Assembly (NCBI RefSeq): GCF_003987095.1
Contig: NZ_PIQA01000007.1
Span: forward strand, 1 to 33,096
Reading direction: 5' to 3'
Origin: Idiomarina piscisalsi
GTDB taxonomy: Bacteria; Pseudomonadota; Gammaproteobacteria; Enterobacterales; Alteromonadaceae
Length of the DNA stretch: 33,096 nt
This document shows positions 1 through 9,676 of the stretch, piece after piece. Position 1 is the first letter of the stretch; each line of letters opens with the position of its first letter. The notes under the pieces are model-generated. The model worked only from the letters and a program-made list of their open reading frames with translations. It ran no database searches and was not told the origin of the DNA. A program made the position numbers and the translations under genes.

Positions 1-825
1 TTGGCGCCCATGCGTAATGAACTCGACCTAACTAACGCCAATGCGGTTCAAGATTATTTGGATTTTCACCAGCCACAGCTTATTGCGAACGCCGCAGCTT
101 ATACCGCGGTGGACAAAGCCGAGTCAGAGCCAGAACGGGCCGACAAGCTGAACCATTTACTGCCAAAACAGGTGGCTGACTACTGCCTGAATAACCGTGC
201 TGCGCTTATTCATTTTTCGTCAGACTATGTGTACCCCGGCGACGGTGAAAAGGCTTATACTGAAAACGCGAAGGTAGCGCCCTTATCGGAATACGGGCGT
301 AGCAAGTGGGCAGGCGACCGTGCCATTATTGGTTCAAGCTGTAACCACCTTATTCTGCGCACCAGTTGGGTCTACAGTGCCCGCGGCAATAACTTCATGA
401 AGACCATGCTGCGCTTAGCAAAACAGCGTGAGCAACTCAGTATTGTTAACGACCAAATAGGCACCCCAACCCCTGCACGTTTGCTTGCACAGGTGGCGGC
501 GCTGGCAACCCGGCCATTATTGGCGCATGAACTGACGGGCGTATACCACGTAGCCACGCAGGGCGAAACGAACTGGCACCAGTTTGCTAACGCTATTTTT
601 GAGCAGGCACAAGCAGCCGGGCACTCTTTGGCCATTAAAAAAGTCGACGCTATGAGTACCGCAGACTACCCGACAGCAGCCAAGCGACCACTGAACTCAC
701 GTTTAAACGTAGAAAAAATTGAGCAAGCCCTGAACATTACCCTGCCAAGCTGGCAGCAGGCTTTGCAGCACACCCTGGCGGAATATTTGACATTGCACCT
801 TACGGAGATGAAGCCACAAACATGA
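1..825 (+). CDS. rfbD: dTDP-4-dehydrorhamnose reductase, 5'-truncated by window edge
   Basis: Last enzyme of dTDP-L-rhamnose synthesis: NAD(P)H reduction of dTDP-4-dehydro-L-rhamnose in the cytoplasm. The reading frame is open from base 1 and lacks the N-terminal GxxGQLG nucleotide-binding loop, so the true start lies upstream of the window. What remains shows the short-chain dehydrogenase signature: the FSSDYVY strand at residues 72-78 and the catalytic YxxxK (YGRSK, residues 98-102). The usual family length is about 290-300 residues and 274 are visible, so only a short piece is missing. The stop overlaps the rfbC start as ATGA, which implies translational coupling. The rmlA and rmlB partners are presumably upstream. 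Function is firm from family motifs; rhamnose incorporation into the local glycan is inference. Confidence 0.93.
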   Translation: MAPMRNELDLTNANAVQDYLDFHQPQLIANAAAYTAVDKAESEPERADKLNHLLPKQVADYCLNNRAALIHFSSDYVYPGDGEKAYTENAKVAPLSEYGRSKWAGDRAIIGSSCNHLILRTSWVYSARGNNFMKTMLRLAKQREQLSIVNDQIGTPTPARLLAQVAALATRPLLAHELTGVYHVATQGETNWHQFANAIFEQAQAAGHSLAIKKVDAMSTADYPTAAKRPLNSRLNVEKIEQALNITLPSWQQALQHTLAEYLTLHLTEMKPQT

Positions 826-1364
826 ACTATCAACCGCAGAAAATACCTGATATTAAGCTGATAACCCCTACTGTTTTTGGTGATGAGCGCGGCTTTTTTA
901 TGGAGACGTTTAGGCTGAATGAGTTTCAGCAGCACTGTGGCGACTTTAACTTTGTGCAGGACAACCACAGCAAGTCTAAAAAAGGCATACTGCGTGGCCT
1001 GCACTATCAGCTAAAACGTCCGCAGGGCAAGTTGGTGCGGGTAACTCAGGGGCGGGTGTTCGACGTAGTGGTCGATATGCGTGCTAAGTCACCAACCTTT
1101 GGTCAGTGGGTGGGTACCGAGTTAAGCGCTGAAAATAAGCATCAGCTATGGATACCGCCGGGTTTTGCGCACGGTTTTTATGTACTGAGCGACACCGCCG
1201 AGTTTTGTTATAAGTGCACCGACTATTACGCCCCCGACGACGAACACAGTGTGCGCTGGGACGACCCCACGCTTGCCATTGACTGGCCGCTTGACGGTGA
1301 GCCTGTGCTTTCGGACAAAGACACCAACGCCAAAATGTTCCAGCAGGCCCCGGCCGTAGCCTGA
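822..1364 (+). CDS. rfbC: dTDP-4-dehydrorhamnose 3,5-epimerase
   Basis: Cupin-fold epimerase that converts dTDP-4-keto-6-deoxyglucose to dTDP-4-dehydro-L-rhamnose. The 180 residues match the usual family length. Visible hallmarks are GDERGFFMETF near residues 20-30, RGLHYQ with the catalytic base His61, the QGKLVRV substrate-binding strand at 69-75, IPPGFAHGF at 111-119, and the acid-tyrosine segment YKCTDYY at 130-136. The start overlaps the rfbD stop by 4 bases. This is the last rhamnose gene here; an 84-base gap with a possible promoter separates it from the sulfate-activation genes. Confidence 0.95.
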   Translation: MNYQPQKIPDIKLITPTVFGDERGFFMETFRLNEFQQHCGDFNFVQDNHSKSKKGILRGLHYQLKRPQGKLVRVTQGRVFDVVVDMRAKSPTFGQWVGTELSAENKHQLWIPPGFAHGFYVLSDTAEFCYKCTDYYAPDDEHSVRWDDPTLAIDWPLDGEPVLSDKDTNAKMFQQAPAVA

Positions 1365-1448
1365 TGTTCACATCAGGTGCGATGCTTTAATAAAACATGC
1401 TGACAAGCTACAATACGCGCAATTAAAAAGACAGGGCAGTTACAACGA
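1365..1448 (+). promoter_or_regulatory. Possible promoter region for cysDN-permease
   Basis: AT-rich gap between rfbC and cysD. A TACAAT hexamer at 1409-1414 lies 17 bases after TTTAAT (1386-1391), a weak sigma-70-like pair. No clear terminator hairpin follows rfbC. I could not identify a CysB site by eye. Confidence 0.3.
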
Positions 1449-2357
1449 ATGAACGAAAAACGATTAACCCATTTAAAGGCTCTTGAGAACGAGTCGATTC
1501 AAATTTTCCGCGAGGTGGCGGCTGAATTTGATAACCCAGTTATGCTGTATTCGGTGGGTAAAGACTCTTCCGTACTATTGCATTTAGCACGCAAAGCTTT
1601 TTATCCGGGTAAAATTCCGTTTCCGCTTATGCACGTAAACACCACATGGAAGTTCCACGAAATGATAGAGTTTCGTGACCGCATGGCCGAAAAGTACGAC
1701 TTTGAGCTTATTGAGTACATTAACGAGGAAGGCGTAGAGCAGGGCATTGGTCCATTCAGCCACGGCAGCGCCAAGCATACCGACGTGATGAAAACTCAGG
1801 CGTTAAAACAAGCGCTGAATAAGTATAAGTTTGATGCGGCTTTTGGTGGTGCACGCCGCGACGAAGAAAAGTCGCGCGCAAAAGAGCGTGTGTATTCGTT
1901 CCGTGACAAAAACCACCGCTGGGACCCGAAAAACCAGCGCCCTGAGCTGTGGAATATCTACAACGGTAAAGTCGACAAAGGCGAAAGCATTCGTGTGTTC
2001 CCTCTGTCGAACTGGACCGAGTTGGATATTTGGCAATACATCTATTTAGAGAACATCGACATTCCTCAGCTATACCTGGCGAAAGAACGCCCGGTGGTTG
2101 AGCGCGATGGCACCTTGATTATGGTTGACGACGACCGTATGCCGTTAGAAGACGGCGAAACGCCAGAAATGAAGATGGTGCGCTTCCGTACCCTGGGCTG
2201 TTACCCGTTAACCGGAGCCGTTGAGTCTGACGCGGCAACTTTGCCTGAAATTATTCAGGAAATGTTGCTGACCAAAACGTCAGAGCGTCAGGGCCGGGTT
2301 ATCGACCACGATAGCGCGGGTTCTATGGAGAAGAAGAAAATGGAAGGGTATTTCTAA
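1449..2357 (+). CDS. cysD: Sulfate adenylyltransferase subunit 2 (CysD)
   Basis: Catalytic small subunit of heterodimeric ATP sulfurylase. With CysN it forms adenosine 5'-phosphosulfate (APS) from ATP and sulfate, driven by GTP hydrolysis. The PP-loop SVGKDS is at residues 35-40, followed by the conserved histidine-rich segment ([11 protein letters not shown]) and [15 protein letters not shown] in the middle. The C-terminus carries the typical [12 protein letters not shown] segment and ends in a short lysine-rich tail. The 302-residue length is standard. The stop is one base from the cysN start, so the two are co-translated. No cysH, cysIJ or cysG follows, unlike many cysteine-synthesis operons, which points toward PAPS supply for sulfation. 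Confidence 0.97.
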   Translation: MNEKRLTHLKALENESIQIFREVAAEFDNPVMLYSVGKDSSVLLHLARKAFYPGKIPFPLMHVNTTWKFHEMIEFRDRMAEKYDFELIEYINEEGVEQGIGPFSHGSAKHTDVMKTQALKQALNKYKFDAAFGGARRDEEKSRAKERVYSFRDKNHRWDPKNQRPELWNIYNGKVDKGESIRVFPLSNWTELDIWQYIYLENIDIPQLYLAKERPVVERDGTLIMVDDDRMPLEDGETPEMKMVRFRTLGCYPLTGAVESDAATLPEIIQEMLLTKTSERQGRVIDHDSAGSMEKKKMEGYF

Positions 2358-2358
2358 A

Positions 2359-3774
2359 ATGAGCCACGCATCACCATTAATTGAAAAAGACATTCTGGCG
2401 TACTTAGAACAGCACGAAAACAAAGAGCTGCTGCGCTTTATTACCTGCGGCAGTGTGGATGACGGCAAAAGTACACTTATTGGTCGTTTACTGCACGACA
2501 GCAAGATGATTTTTGAAGACCAGCTGGCCGCCATTACTGAAGACTCGAAAAAGTCGGGTACTCAGGGCGATGAAGTGGATTTGGCGCTACTGGTAGACGG
2601 CTTACAGTCTGAGCGCGAGCAGGGCATTACCATTGACGTGGCTTATCGCTATTTCTCGACAGACAAACGCAAATTCATTATTGCCGACACGCCGGGGCAC
2701 GAGCAGTACACCCGCAACATGGCGACCGGTGCGTCAACCTGTGACTTAGCGGTTATTCTTATAGATGCCAGCCGGGGTGTACAAACCCAAACCCGCCGCC
2801 ACAGCTATATTTGTTCTTTATTGGGCATTAAGCACGTTGTGGTTGCCATTAATAAAATGGACTTGGTGGATTACTCGCAAGACGTTTACAAGAAAATTCA
2901 GGACGACTACCTGAAACTGGCCGGCTCGCTGGAAATTCCGGACATTCGTTTTGTGCCAATTTCAGCCCTGAAAGGCGACAATGTGGTTAACCGCAGTGAC
3001 AAGCTGGACTGGTTCCGTGGCTCGACCTTGATGGAATATTTAGAAAACGCTGAAATTGACCAGCCTCAGGATACCGAAGACTTCCGTATGCCGGTGCAGT
3101 TGGTGTGCCGTCCTAACTCGGACTTCCGCGGCTTTCAGGGGACGATTACTTCGGGCTCTGTCAAAGTGGGTGACACGGTTCGCGCCTTACCTTCAGGTAA
3201 AATTTCCACCATTAAGTCTATTGTGACGTTTGACGGTGAATTAGAAGAAGCGCACGCACCAATGGCGGTAACCTTAACGCTGAATGACGAAATTGATATT
3301 AGCCGCGGCGACATGATTGTGCGCAAGGACAACTTACCGCACGTGTCGAACCGTATGCGCGCTAAAGTCGTGTGGATGCACGAAAAAGGGCTGGAGCCGC
3401 ATCGCGAGTATTACATTAAGTTCAACTCTAAGTTCACCCGCGGCGAAATTACCGACGTGCACCATCAAATTGATGTGAATACTCTGAAAGAAAAAGAGGC
3501 CGGTAAGCTTGAGCTTAATGAAATTGGTTTGGTCGATTTGCACGTGCATGACCCTGTGGTGTTTGATGCGTACCAAAGTCATAAGGAAACCGGTGCGTTC
3601 ATTATTATCGACCGCATGACCAATGTGACCGTTGGTGCGGGCATGGTTGACGAAGCGCTCTCGTCTGACGACAACGGCGAAGAGAAAGGAGACTACAGCG
3701 AGTTCGAACTAGAGCTTAACGCCCTAATTCGCAAGCACTTCCCACATTGGGGCGCTAAAGACCTGCTGAAATAA
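2359..3774 (+). CDS. cysN: Sulfate adenylyltransferase subunit 1, GTPase (CysN)
   Basis: EF-Tu-like GTPase subunit of ATP sulfurylase. The P-loop GSVDDGKST is at residues 31-39, the G3 motif DTPGH at 110-114 and the G4 motif NKMD at 165-168, followed by elongation-factor-like beta-barrel domains. At 471 residues it is the stand-alone form: the C-terminal APS-kinase fusion (CysNC) of some bacteria is absent, consistent with a separate cysC at 17944. It starts one base after cysD and ends 4 bases before the permease start, forming a three-gene unit. Confidence 0.97.
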   Translation: MSHASPLIEKDILAYLEQHENKELLRFITCGSVDDGKSTLIGRLLHDSKMIFEDQLAAITEDSKKSGTQGDEVDLALLVDGLQSEREQGITIDVAYRYFSTDKRKFIIADTPGHEQYTRNMATGASTCDLAVILIDASRGVQTQTRRHSYICSLLGIKHVVVAINKMDLVDYSQDVYKKIQDDYLKLAGSLEIPDIRFVPISALKGDNVVNRSDKLDWFRGSTLMEYLENAEIDQPQDTEDFRMPVQLVCRPNSDFRGFQGTITSGSVKVGDTVRALPSGKISTIKSIVTFDGELEEAHAPMAVTLTLNDEIDISRGDMIVRKDNLPHVSNRMRAKVVWMHEKGLEPHREYYIKFNSKFTRGEITDVHHQIDVNTLKEKEAGKLELNEIGLVDLHVHDPVVFDAYQSHKETGAFIIIDRMTNVTVGAGMVDEALSSDDNGEEKGDYSEFELELNALIRKHFPHWGAKDLLK

Positions 3775-3778
3775 CTCG

Positions 3779-5509
3779 ATGCCGGATATATTCGCTCTAA
3801 CCGGATTACTGATTCTTATGGTTGTGCTGCTGATAAAATTTCAGCAGTACAGCGCGAGAATTTTCGGTGGGGCGATGCTGGTTACCTTAGCTACCGGCTG
3901 GATCTCAGCCGATGAGCTGCTTGCTAATGCCGCAAACCAAGGCTTGGCAACACTCATTATGCTCATTCTTATTTCCTTTGCCCTTGAAAAAACCGGCTTG
4001 CTACGCAAAGTAAGCCGGTTTTTATTTACAAACTCAGAGCCCGCTAGCGTTTGGCGCACCATGGGCTTAAGCGCACTGGCTTCGTCGGTGCTTAACAATA
4101 CCGCGGTAGTAGCGGCCTTACTCAACTCCGTGCGTAACAACAAAAAGGTGCCCGCCTCACGGCTGCTCATTCCGTTGTCTTACGCCTCAATTATGGGCGG
4201 CACGTTAACCTTAATTGGTACTTCAACCAACCTTATCGTGAACTCCATGTTTACCGATACCGGTCATGCTGGTTTTAAGTTTTTTGACTTTACCTTAGTG
4301 GGTGCCATTGTATTAACCGGCGGGCTTATTACGCTGTTTATTGTTAGCCGCTTTCTCCCGCACCACGAAAACGGCAGCAAAGAAACCACCGAGTACTACG
4401 TTGAAGCAGAGCTTAGTGATGACTCGCCCCTAGTCGGTAAACACGTCGACGAAGCCGGTTTACGTCATTTAGAAGACCTGTTCTTGGCCGAAATTGTTCG
4501 CAAAGGCGGGCATGAAGTCTTAAGGCCAGTAGCACGCTACGACGTTCTGCAAGCAGGAGACAAGCTTTTATTCAGTGGCGACATTAGCAAAGTAAAAACG
4601 TTGAACCAGTTCGACGGCTTAAAACTGTTCGCCGACGACAATGGTTTAGAAACGCACCAGCTAACCGAAGTAATAATAAAAGAAGAGTCGGTGTTAACCG
4701 GGCGTACGTTAAAATCCACTGGCTTTAGGGCGCGCTTTGACGCGGCTGTTGTGGCTATTCGTCGAGACGGCGGCAAAATTAGCGGCAAACTCGGGGAGGT
4801 AAAACTGCAAGCGGGTGACTTCTTGCTATTAGCGACCGGTCCTGACTTTGCCTCGCGTACCAACTTGAGCAAAAACTTTTACGTATTAAGCGGTGTCGAG
4901 CCTGAAAATATGCTGAGTGGCTGGCGTGAAAAGCTGACTTTATACGGCTTTTTAGCCATGATTGCCGGCACCGTTGTTACTGGTGCGTCGCTTTTCTACG
5001 GCGTACTCTTTTTAATTGGCGCGCTTTTATTTACGGGTTGCCTGAACGTTAACGAAATAAAGCGCCGTTTTCCGGTTGAAATTTGGGTGATAGTGGCTAG
5101 CGCGCTATGTATTGCCGAAGCACTCACCAACACCGGTGCATCAGCTGCTATTGCCGACTTTGCGCGTTCAAGTCTGGCGGGTCATACGCCGTTTGTGTTA
5201 CTCGCTGGTGTGTTCTTAATTACCTACATTCTCACGGAAGTTATCACTAACAATGCCGCTGCTGCATTGATGTTTCCGGTAGCTTACAGTTTGTCGCAAG
5301 GTATGGGTGTTGACCCGTTTCCCATTATTCTGGGCGTAGCCTTTGCGGCTTCGGCCAGTTTTATAACCCCGTACGGTTACCAAACCAACCTTATGGTGTT
5401 TAACGCCAGCAACTATCGACTGAAGCACTTCCTCTACAGTGGTGTGCCAACTGCTTTTGTTTATATCGTGTTGTCTTTATTAGCCATACCATGGGTTTTC
5501 CCATTATAG
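3779..5509 (+). CDS. SLC13-family anion permease with two internal RCK_C domains, probable sulfate importer
   Basis: Polytopic inner-membrane carrier of the DASS/SLC13 group. The N-terminal membrane half (about 1-195) has the SNT-like segment SSVLNNTAVV (102-111) and GTSTNLIV (147-154). The C-terminal half (about 385-576) repeats the pattern with TNNAAAAL (490-497) and PYGYQTNLMV (531-540). Between them a soluble insert of about 190 residues holds two TrkA-C/RCK_C-like domains (about 205-290 and 292-358), which often bind small ligands. The start follows cysN by 4 bases without a strong ribosome-binding site, suggesting coupling. Position after cysDN argues for sulfate as substrate; the family also carries dicarboxylates, so this is inference. 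The coding region contains a terminator-like hairpin (3988-4023). Confidence 0.85.
   Translation: MPDIFALTGLLILMVVLLIKFQQYSARIFGGAMLVTLATGWISADELLANAANQGLATLIMLILISFALEKTGLLRKVSRFLFTNSEPASVWRTMGLSALASSVLNNTAVVAALLNSVRNNKKVPASRLLIPLSYASIMGGTLTLIGTSTNLIVNSMFTDTGHAGFKFFDFTLVGAIVLTGGLITLFIVSRFLPHHENGSKETTEYYVEAELSDDSPLVGKHVDEAGLRHLEDLFLAEIVRKGGHEVLRPVARYDVLQAGDKLLFSGDISKVKTLNQFDGLKLFADDNGLETHQLTEVIIKEESVLTGRTLKSTGFRARFDAAVVAIRRDGGKISGKLGEVKLQAGDFLLLATGPDFASRTNLSKNFYVLSGVEPENMLSGWREKLTLYGFLAMIAGTVVTGASLFYGVLFLIGALLFTGCLNVNEIKRRFPVEIWVIVASALCIAEALTNTGASAAIADFARSSLAGHTPFVLLAGVFLITYILTEVITNNAAAALMFPVAYSLSQGMGVDPFPIILGVAFAASASFITPYGYQTNLMVFNASNYRLKHFLYSGVPTAFVYIVLSLLAIPWVFPL
3988..4023 (+). terminator. 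Terminator-like hairpin inside the permease gene
   Basis: Twelve-base perfect arms, AAAAACCGGCTT (3988-3999) and AAGCCGGTTTTT (4012-4023), enclose a 12-base loop. The right arm ends in a run of five T, with ATTT following. It sits at codons 70-81 of an open, intact reading frame, so any effect would be attenuation of untranslated message or chance. It is nearly symmetric and could work on either strand. Confidence 0.4.
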
Positions 5510-5528
5510 TAAAGCGGTCTGCCTCACT

Positions 5529-8324
5529 ATGGTTATAAATGGCATGTTACGAGAGCATTTTAACGAAAGTTGGTACTTAGAAACCTACCCCGATGTTGCC
5601 CTCAGTGGTCAGGACGCCTGGAGCCACTATAATGACTTTGGTCGTTATGAGGGCCGTTGGCCAGGGCCTATGCCTACCTTAATACTGGAGCAGCGGCTTT
5701 GGCAGGGTAACGAGTCAGTCATTCCGGAGCTGCAGGCGCTGACTGAAAAAAATGACCCGGAAGCTGAAGTGGCCCGTTGGGTGTTGGCACGCTGGTATGC
5801 GTTTAATGGCGACTGGTCTGCTGTGGTTCGATACATAGGCCCACTTGAGCAATTTTCGTTGTTGCTACACTTAATGCCAACACCGGCGCCTTATTTATGC
5901 CTTTTTGAGGCCTACATTCAACTGTCTCATAGCGCTTGTGCAGAGCAACTGATCAATAGCCCCAACTGGCCAGTCAATAGTCAGCTTTACCAACATAACC
6001 GGGCGCTTGCTCAGTCTATGCTGCAAAGTGGCGAGGCGAAATTAACACCTTTGAACAGCATTTACCGTAGCAGTGGCTTGGCAGAGTTAGCGTTTAACCC
6101 GGGTGAGAGCCTTTTTGATGCGTTAACCGCACACGCGCTGCCGGCGAAAAAATGGTGGCAACGCCAGCCGCTAGTCACGGTTATTTTTCCCTGCTATAAC
6201 TGCTCAAAAACTCTGCCCACCGCGGTACACAGCGTACTGAACCAAAGCTGGCGCAAGCTGCAGATTATTGTGGTTGACGATGCCAGCACCGATAATACGT
6301 GGCAAGTGATGCAGTCGCTTGCGGCAATCGATAGCCGTATTGAGTGTGTGCAACTAACCACTAATGAGGGCGCTTATGGGGCACGTAATGCGGGGCTGGA
6401 TCGCAGTAAAGGCCAGTTTATTACCACCCATGACGCCGACGACTGGTCGCATCCGCAGAAAATAGAGCGCCAGGTGAAGGCGTTAATAACGAACAAAAGT
6501 TTGATGGCCACACGCAGTGCCTGGGTGCGCACTGACGAACAGCTGAACTTTACGCACTGGCGGCCCGAAGCCTCCTGGATTTACCCCAATGTTTCCTCGC
6601 TGATGTTTCGCCGCAGTGCTTTTAAGCGCTTAGGTTATTGGGACGCGGTCAGTGCCGGTGGTGACACCGAGTTCTATTATCGCTTACAGACCGTGTTTGG
6701 CGGCTCGGCGATAAAAGATGTCAACCCGGACGTCCCCTTAGCCTTTGGGCGCATGAGCAAAGGGGCGTTAACTCAAGCGTCAGCGACGCACCTTAAAACC
6801 CAATTGGGTGGCGCTCGTGCCGACTATCAACGAGCGGCCGAGCAATGGCACCGTTCAGTAACGTATTTATCCCGCTACCCTCAGCGCAGGCCGTTCATTG
6901 CGCCGCTGCAACTTTGTCGTGGCACAGCGCAGGCGCAGCAGCAAAATGAAATTGATGTTATTAGTAACAGCTGTTATTTCAATGCCGACTACTATTTAGA
7001 GCGCTACCCCGATGTGGCAAAAGCAGGCATGGATGCGGCGCGTCATTACACCCTATTTGGTGGTGCTGAAGGGCGCGACCCCAGCTGCTTATTCAGCAGC
7101 AGCGCCTATAGTTTTATACGGAAGCTAGACGATGGAAAAAATCCTTTATCGGCATTTTTAACCGAAGAGCCGGGTGCTGAGCCTCTGAAGTTGTTAAAAA
7201 GTGACTTACAGGGACTTAACGGCACGACGCAAAAACCATTGTTACTGGTTGTGGCACACAGCACCGTTGGCGATGCCTTTGGCGCGGAAAAAAGCTTGCT
7301 AGACTTACTGACCATGTTGCGTGACGACTATCGCTTGTGGCTGTTGTTGCCTTCAGCGCACAACACCGCTTATGTTGACAGTGTGACCGCACTGGCCGAT
7401 GCCGTGAGCTTTATGCCATTACGTTGGTGGCAGGCCGATCGCAAGCTTGATCAGCCGCTTGTGGACGTTTTAGCAACCTGGTTACAGCAGCACAATGTGC
7501 AGGCGGTTTATGTGAATACCCTCACCCAATTAGAGCCGCAAAAGGCCGCTCGCATGGCCGGCGTCCCGGTTCTTTGTCATGTGCGGGAGCTACCGCAAGC
7601 GGACCCGGAGCTCTGTCATGTGCTGGGAGCAGATGCTGATACCATTAAAACAGCGGTGCTGTCGTTAAATGACTGGTTGGTCGCAAATTCGCAGGCCGTT
7701 GCTGAGTATTTTCAGCAGCCAGAACGTGTGGCGGTAGTGCCAAATGTGGTTGATGTTAACCATTTTGACAACCAGACAATACGTGAACCTTCTGTAAAAC
7801 CGCTAACCGTAGGTATGCTAAGCAGTAATGTCGCAAAAAAAGGCGTTGAAGACTTCTTTCAAGTAGCCAGTGAACTGTATACTACCGGGCATTATGACTT
7901 TGTATTATATGGCCCGGAAACGGAGCTGGTGGAACAACTGAGCCAGCGGTTTGGCTCTTGTGTCACGCTTAAAGGGTATGTCGAAGACCCGGCAACGGCA
8001 CTGAGAGAATTGGATGTGGTACTTAACTTATCGCATGTTCAGGAGTCGTTTGGACGCAGTGTTGTAGAGGCTATGGCGGCGCGTCGAACGGTTATTGCGT
8101 ACAACTGGGGGGCGCTTCCGGAACTACTGGACGACCACTGCGGAATACTGGTGCGCTATAAAGACAAGCAGGCCGTTATTGACGCACTGCAACAGTTACG
8201 CCAACAGCCGCAACGTTTAAAAGAAATAGGACTTTCTGCCTGGACGCGGGCGCAACAGTTCGCGCCTGCTAAAGTAAAAAATAAGCTGGTTGCTGCGGTG
8301 AATAAAGCTAGGGAAACTCAATGA
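5529..8324 (+). CDS. Large glycosyltransferase: GT2 domain plus GT4-type domain with duplicated EGR modules
   Basis: Cytoplasmic glycan-assembly enzyme of 931 residues with two catalytic units. A GT-A/GT2 domain spans about 213-440 (VTVIFPCYNCS at 216-226, VVDDASTD at 248-255, metal-binding HDADDW at 301-306). A GT-B/GT4 domain spans about 570-925, with the EX7E pair Glu839/Glu847 and PNVVDVNHF near 738-746. A short module, consensus YPDVA..G.DA..HY..FG..EGR.P, occurs twice: about 11-46 before the GT2 domain and about 483-518 between the domains. It probably adds two different sugars, but specificity cannot be read. No good ribosome-binding site precedes ATG 5529, and ATG 5544 is an alternative. 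The stop overlaps the sulfotransferase start as ATGA, so the two are coupled. Confidence 0.88.
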   Translation: MVINGMLREHFNESWYLETYPDVALSGQDAWSHYNDFGRYEGRWPGPMPTLILEQRLWQGNESVIPELQALTEKNDPEAEVARWVLARWYAFNGDWSAVVRYIGPLEQFSLLLHLMPTPAPYLCLFEAYIQLSHSACAEQLINSPNWPVNSQLYQHNRALAQSMLQSGEAKLTPLNSIYRSSGLAELAFNPGESLFDALTAHALPAKKWWQRQPLVTVIFPCYNCSKTLPTAVHSVLNQSWRKLQIIVVDDASTDNTWQVMQSLAAIDSRIECVQLTTNEGAYGARNAGLDRSKGQFITTHDADDWSHPQKIERQVKALITNKSLMATRSAWVRTDEQLNFTHWRPEASWIYPNVSSLMFRRSAFKRLGYWDAVSAGGDTEFYYRLQTVFGGSAIKDVNPDVPLAFGRMSKGALTQASATHLKTQLGGARADYQRAAEQWHRSVTYLSRYPQRRPFIAPLQLCRGTAQAQQQNEIDVISNSCYFNADYYLERYPDVAKAGMDAARHYTLFGGAEGRDPSCLFSSSAYSFIRKLDDGKNPLSAFLTEEPGAEPLKLLKSDLQGLNGTTQKPLLLVVAHSTVGDAFGAEKSLLDLLTMLRDDYRLWLLLPSAHNTAYVDSVTALADAVSFMPLRWWQADRKLDQPLVDVLATWLQQHNVQAVYVNTLTQLEPQKAARMAGVPVLCHVRELPQADPELCHVLGADADTIKTAVLSLNDWLVANSQAVAEYFQQPERVAVVPNVVDVNHFDNQTIREPSVKPLTVGMLSSNVAKKGVEDFFQVASELYTTGHYDFVLYGPETELVEQLSQRFGSCVTLKGYVEDPATALRELDVVLNLSHVQESFGRSVVEAMAARRTVIAYNWGALPELLDDHCGILVRYKDKQAVIDALQQLRQQPQRLKEIGLSAWTRAQQFAPAKVKNKLVAAVNKARETQ

Positions 8325-9676
8325 AGGTGGTATTGCATATTGGAGCGCCGAAAACAGGAACGTCGGCTATCCAGTTTTTTCTTAATGAAAACCGCAAGCG
8401 TTTACAAAAACACGGTTTTTATTATCCAGAGCACAATTTTGATTCAAACAATGTGTCGGGCGGTCATGCCGAGTTTGGTTCTATGCTGCAGGAAGGCCAG
8501 CTAGAAGAGGCGGCTCAAAAACTTGAGCAATGGTTACAGGAAGCGCAGGCTAGGGGCTGTCAGTTGCTGTTGTCGTCGGAAGCTATGTATCGCTATTTCG
8601 ATTCGGTTACTTCATTATTCGAAGGCCACGAGTTGCAGGTACTGGCTTATTACAGGCACCCGCTTGAGTCTTTAGTGTCGAACCATAACCAGTCTATTAA
8701 GCGTCATTATTCAACTATGACCCTGAGTGAATTTTTAACAAAACAGGGCATAGTGAATAACCCGGGTATTAACGGGCAGCGGTTTTTTGACTGGAAAAGG
8801 GCGCTGGGCGATAATTCCATTAGTATTCGACCGTATTTTCAGAGCGCTTTTTATCAGGGCCGTATTGAATACGATTTTTTGCAACGTTTAGGCATTTCAG
8901 GTTGGTCTTTAAGACGTTTTAAACTGCACAAGAAGAAAATAAACACCAGTTATACCGCCGGGGCACTAGAGTTGAAGCGTTTGTTGAATGGCTTGCTGGA
9001 TAAAGACAGAAGCTATGAAAACGTCACGATTGACCGGGCGTTACAAAAATACTCTGACGCTGAAAATAACCGCTCTTCTAACTCGTCAGTTCAGGTGGTT
9101 GGCTCAAGTGTGTACGACGCGATAACGCAGTTGCACGAAAAGCCCATGGCGCGCATGAAAAATGAGCTTTTGGAGTATTGTCCAAATGGCTTTTTAGAAC
9201 CGCAAAGTGTTGTACCGCTGGAAAACGCTTCGCAGGGTGACTCACTGCAACAAGTACTGAAGGTTTATAAGTACTTATGCAACGAAACGCCTCAGTTAAT
9301 AAAGACATTCAAAGCCAGGTTAGCTGCAGAGTTAAAAGACAACGATGAAGCTGAGCTACCTTACGCGCTTTTGAAATTAGCCGAAATAATGGGCTTGCCA
9401 ATTTTAGAGCCTGAAGTGGTGAGCCTGCCAGGCCAGGGGCAAAAAGTGAAGGTGCCCATTCCACCGTCGGTTGTTGAGGTTTTTACGTCAAAACAGTCAA
9501 ACCCGGTAGACTACCTGTCGGAAATGGCAAAGTGGCTGGCTGATAACAGAGAAGTGCCGCTGGCCTCTAAGTTATTGAAAGAGGCCGCTCGCCGGGCAAA
9601 AGACCCGGAAAGGAAAAAACAGCTCACTAATTTACTCGATGCTTACAAAAAGCGTTTAAAAAAACCTAAGGTTTAA
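8321..9676 (+). CDS. PAPS-dependent sulfotransferase (carbohydrate type)
   Basis: Probable transfer of sulfate from PAPS to a sugar hydroxyl. The 5'-phosphosulfate loop is at the N-terminus: HIGAPKTGTSAIQ, residues 6-18, with Lys11. A 3'-phosphate-binding strand follows as YYRHPLESLVSNH (110-122), with Arg112 and the serines at 117/120 in the expected spacing. The catalytic domain takes up roughly the first 260 residues. The C-terminal 190 are polar, helical-looking and not recognised. A good ribosome-binding site (AGGGAA) precedes the ATG, and the start overlaps the upstream glycosyltransferase. It is the only visible consumer of PAPS between cysDN and cysC/cysQ. Its 3' end overlaps the convergent glycosyltransferase by 11 bases. 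The acceptor sugar is unknown. Confidence 0.85.
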   Translation: MKVVLHIGAPKTGTSAIQFFLNENRKRLQKHGFYYPEHNFDSNNVSGGHAEFGSMLQEGQLEEAAQKLEQWLQEAQARGCQLLLSSEAMYRYFDSVTSLFEGHELQVLAYYRHPLESLVSNHNQSIKRHYSTMTLSEFLTKQGIVNNPGINGQRFFDWKRALGDNSISIRPYFQSAFYQGRIEYDFLQRLGISGWSLRRFKLHKKKINTSYTAGALELKRLLNGLLDKDRSYENVTIDRALQKYSDAENNRSSNSSVQVVGSSVYDAITQLHEKPMARMKNELLEYCPNGFLEPQSVVPLENASQGDSLQQVLKVYKYLCNETPQLIKTFKARLAAELKDNDEAELPYALLKLAEIMGLPILEPEVVSLPGQGQKVKVPIPPSVVEVFTSKQSNPVDYLSEMAKWLADNREVPLASKLLKEAARRAKDPERKKQLTNLLDAYKKRLKKPKV

